From an uncultured Alistipes sp. (GTDB taxonomy: Bacteria > Bacteroidota > Bacteroidia > Bacteroidales > Rikenellaceae): a stretch of 14,069 nt of DNA. The stretch lies in NCBI GenBank assembly GCA_910583985.1, contig CAJTYA010000021.1, positions 30,896 through 44,964 on the forward strand. Reading direction: 5' to 3'. A program made the translations under genes and the position numbers. Position 1 is the first letter of the stretch. Every line of letters starts with the position of its first letter. This document shows, piece by piece, positions 13,578 to 14,069 of the stretch. Under the pieces are notes generated by a model. That model saw only the letters and a list, made by a program, of their open reading frames with translations, searched no databases and was not told the DNA's origin.

Positions 13578-14069
13578 TGCGAAGTACATTCAAGGTCTTA
13601 TTTTACGTGAAGAAAGGCAGCGAGAAGCCTAACGGCAACCTGCCTTTGATGTGCCGCCTCACGGTGGACGGAGAGATTAAACAGTTCAGTTGCAAGATGG
13701 ACGTTCCCCTGCGGTTGTGGGACGTGAAGAACAACCGTGCTTCGGGCAAGAGCGTCGAAGCGCAGAGAATCAACCTCGCGGTGGATAAAATCCGAGTGGA
13801 GGTAAACCGCCGCTACCAAGAACTGATGCAGACGGACGGGTATGTTACCGCCGCCAAGCTCAAAGACGCCTATCTCGGTATCGGCGTCAAGCAGGAAACC
13901 TTGCTGAAACTCTTCGAGCAGCACAACGCCGAGTTCGCCAAGAAAGTCGGGCACAGCAGGGCGCAGGGGACATTCACCCGTTATCGGACGGTCTGCAACC
14001 ACATTAGGGAGTTTCTGCCCCATACCTACAAGCGTGAGGATATTCCGTTAAAGGAACTCAACCTCACAT
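13577..14069 (+). CDS. Tyrosine recombinase/integrase, 5' part (runs off window)
   Basis: The first 164 residues of a Bacteroidetes-type site-specific recombinase are present and the gene continues past the window edge. Residues 1 to about 95 form an Arm-DNA-binding domain (MRSTFKVLFYVKKGSEKPNG, then DGEIKQFSCKMDVPLRLW, a helix rich in RINLAVDKIRVEV). About 105-164 is the start of the SAM-like core-binding domain (LKLFEQHNAEF, GTFTRYRTVCNHIREFL). The catalytic domain with the R-H-R-Y residues would lie outside. ATG 13577 is supported by a GGAG six bases upstream and by the conserved family N-terminus. It diverges from the hsdR operon. Enzymes of this type integrate conjugative or mobilisable elements, and related ones shuffle hsdS genes in Bacteroidales type I systems. 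Which role applies cannot be told from this part alone. Confidence 0.9.
   Translation, partial: MRSTFKVLFYVKKGSEKPNGNLPLMCRLTVDGEIKQFSCKMDVPLRLWDVKNNRASGKSVEAQRINLAVDKIRVEVNRRYQELMQTDGYVTAAKLKDAYLGIGVKQETLLKLFEQHNAEFAKKVGHSRAQGTFTRYRTVCNHIREFLPHTYKREDIPLKELNLT

Noticed and set aside
13598..14023. 141-codon minus-strand frame over the recombinase
   Set aside because: Antisense shadow of the recombinase gene, whose own frame has a start, ribosome site and family N-terminus.
1..14069. CRISPR array, rRNA or complete insertion sequence
   Set aside because: No series of regularly spaced short repeats, no rRNA-like conserved segments and no transposase-like frame with terminal inverted repeats were seen on either strand.

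Overview
The window looks like the chromosome of a GC-rich member of the Bacteroidales, plausibly an Alistipes-like (Rikenellaceae) gut bacterium. That is an inference from three things: Bacteroidetes-type promoters of the form TTTG-N19-TAnnTTTG, a set of exported glycan-degrading proteins, and a Bacteroidetes-type tyrosine recombinase. Genes avoid Shine-Dalgarno sequences almost everywhere, and the long spacers are GC-rich and empty.

Left part (1-8967, GC-rich). Four exported proteins are encoded. A Tat-signal protein with a TIM-barrel-like body and a DUF4832-type C-terminus is on the minus strand (1243-2775). A DUF3575 outer-membrane-type protein is on the plus strand (3495-4127). A two-gene minus-strand unit follows: an SGNH/GDSL esterase (7378-8586), then a GH78 alpha-L-rhamnosidase (4594-7296). 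The rhamnosidase and the plus-strand DUF3575 gene converge on a perfect 17-bp-stem terminator (4397-4435). The enzyme set fits breakdown of a rhamnose-containing, possibly acylated glycan (pectin-like or a plant glycoside). No SusC/SusD pair or regulator lies in the window, so this is a satellite or partial utilisation locus. Spacers at 1-1242 and 2776-3494 hold direct repeats, a G9 run and twin palindromes, but no supported gene.

Middle (8975-9180). A near-consensus promoter, a complete tRNA-Asn(GUU) and a hairpin terminator form an independent unit. Base composition drops visibly just after the tRNA.

Right part (about 9138-14069, lower GC, probably acquired). A minus-strand operon runs from a small ORF of unknown function (13176-13415), across 3 bp, to hsdR, the type I restriction endonuclease subunit (10041-13172). 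hsdR overlaps by one base (TGATG) a YgjP/DUF45-type zinc metallopeptidase (9346-10041). Diverging from this operon is the 5' part of an Arm-DNA-binding tyrosine recombinase that runs off the window (13577-14069). The hsdM and hsdS partners are not present. Either they lie to the right of the recombinase, in which case the recombinase could be a mobile-element integrase or an hsdS shuffling enzyme, or the restriction gene is a separated remnant. The most notable signals here are the tRNA-anchored island edge, the R-subunit/peptidase coupling, the truncated-looking partner upstream of hsdR, and the inverted repeat framing the recombinase promoter.
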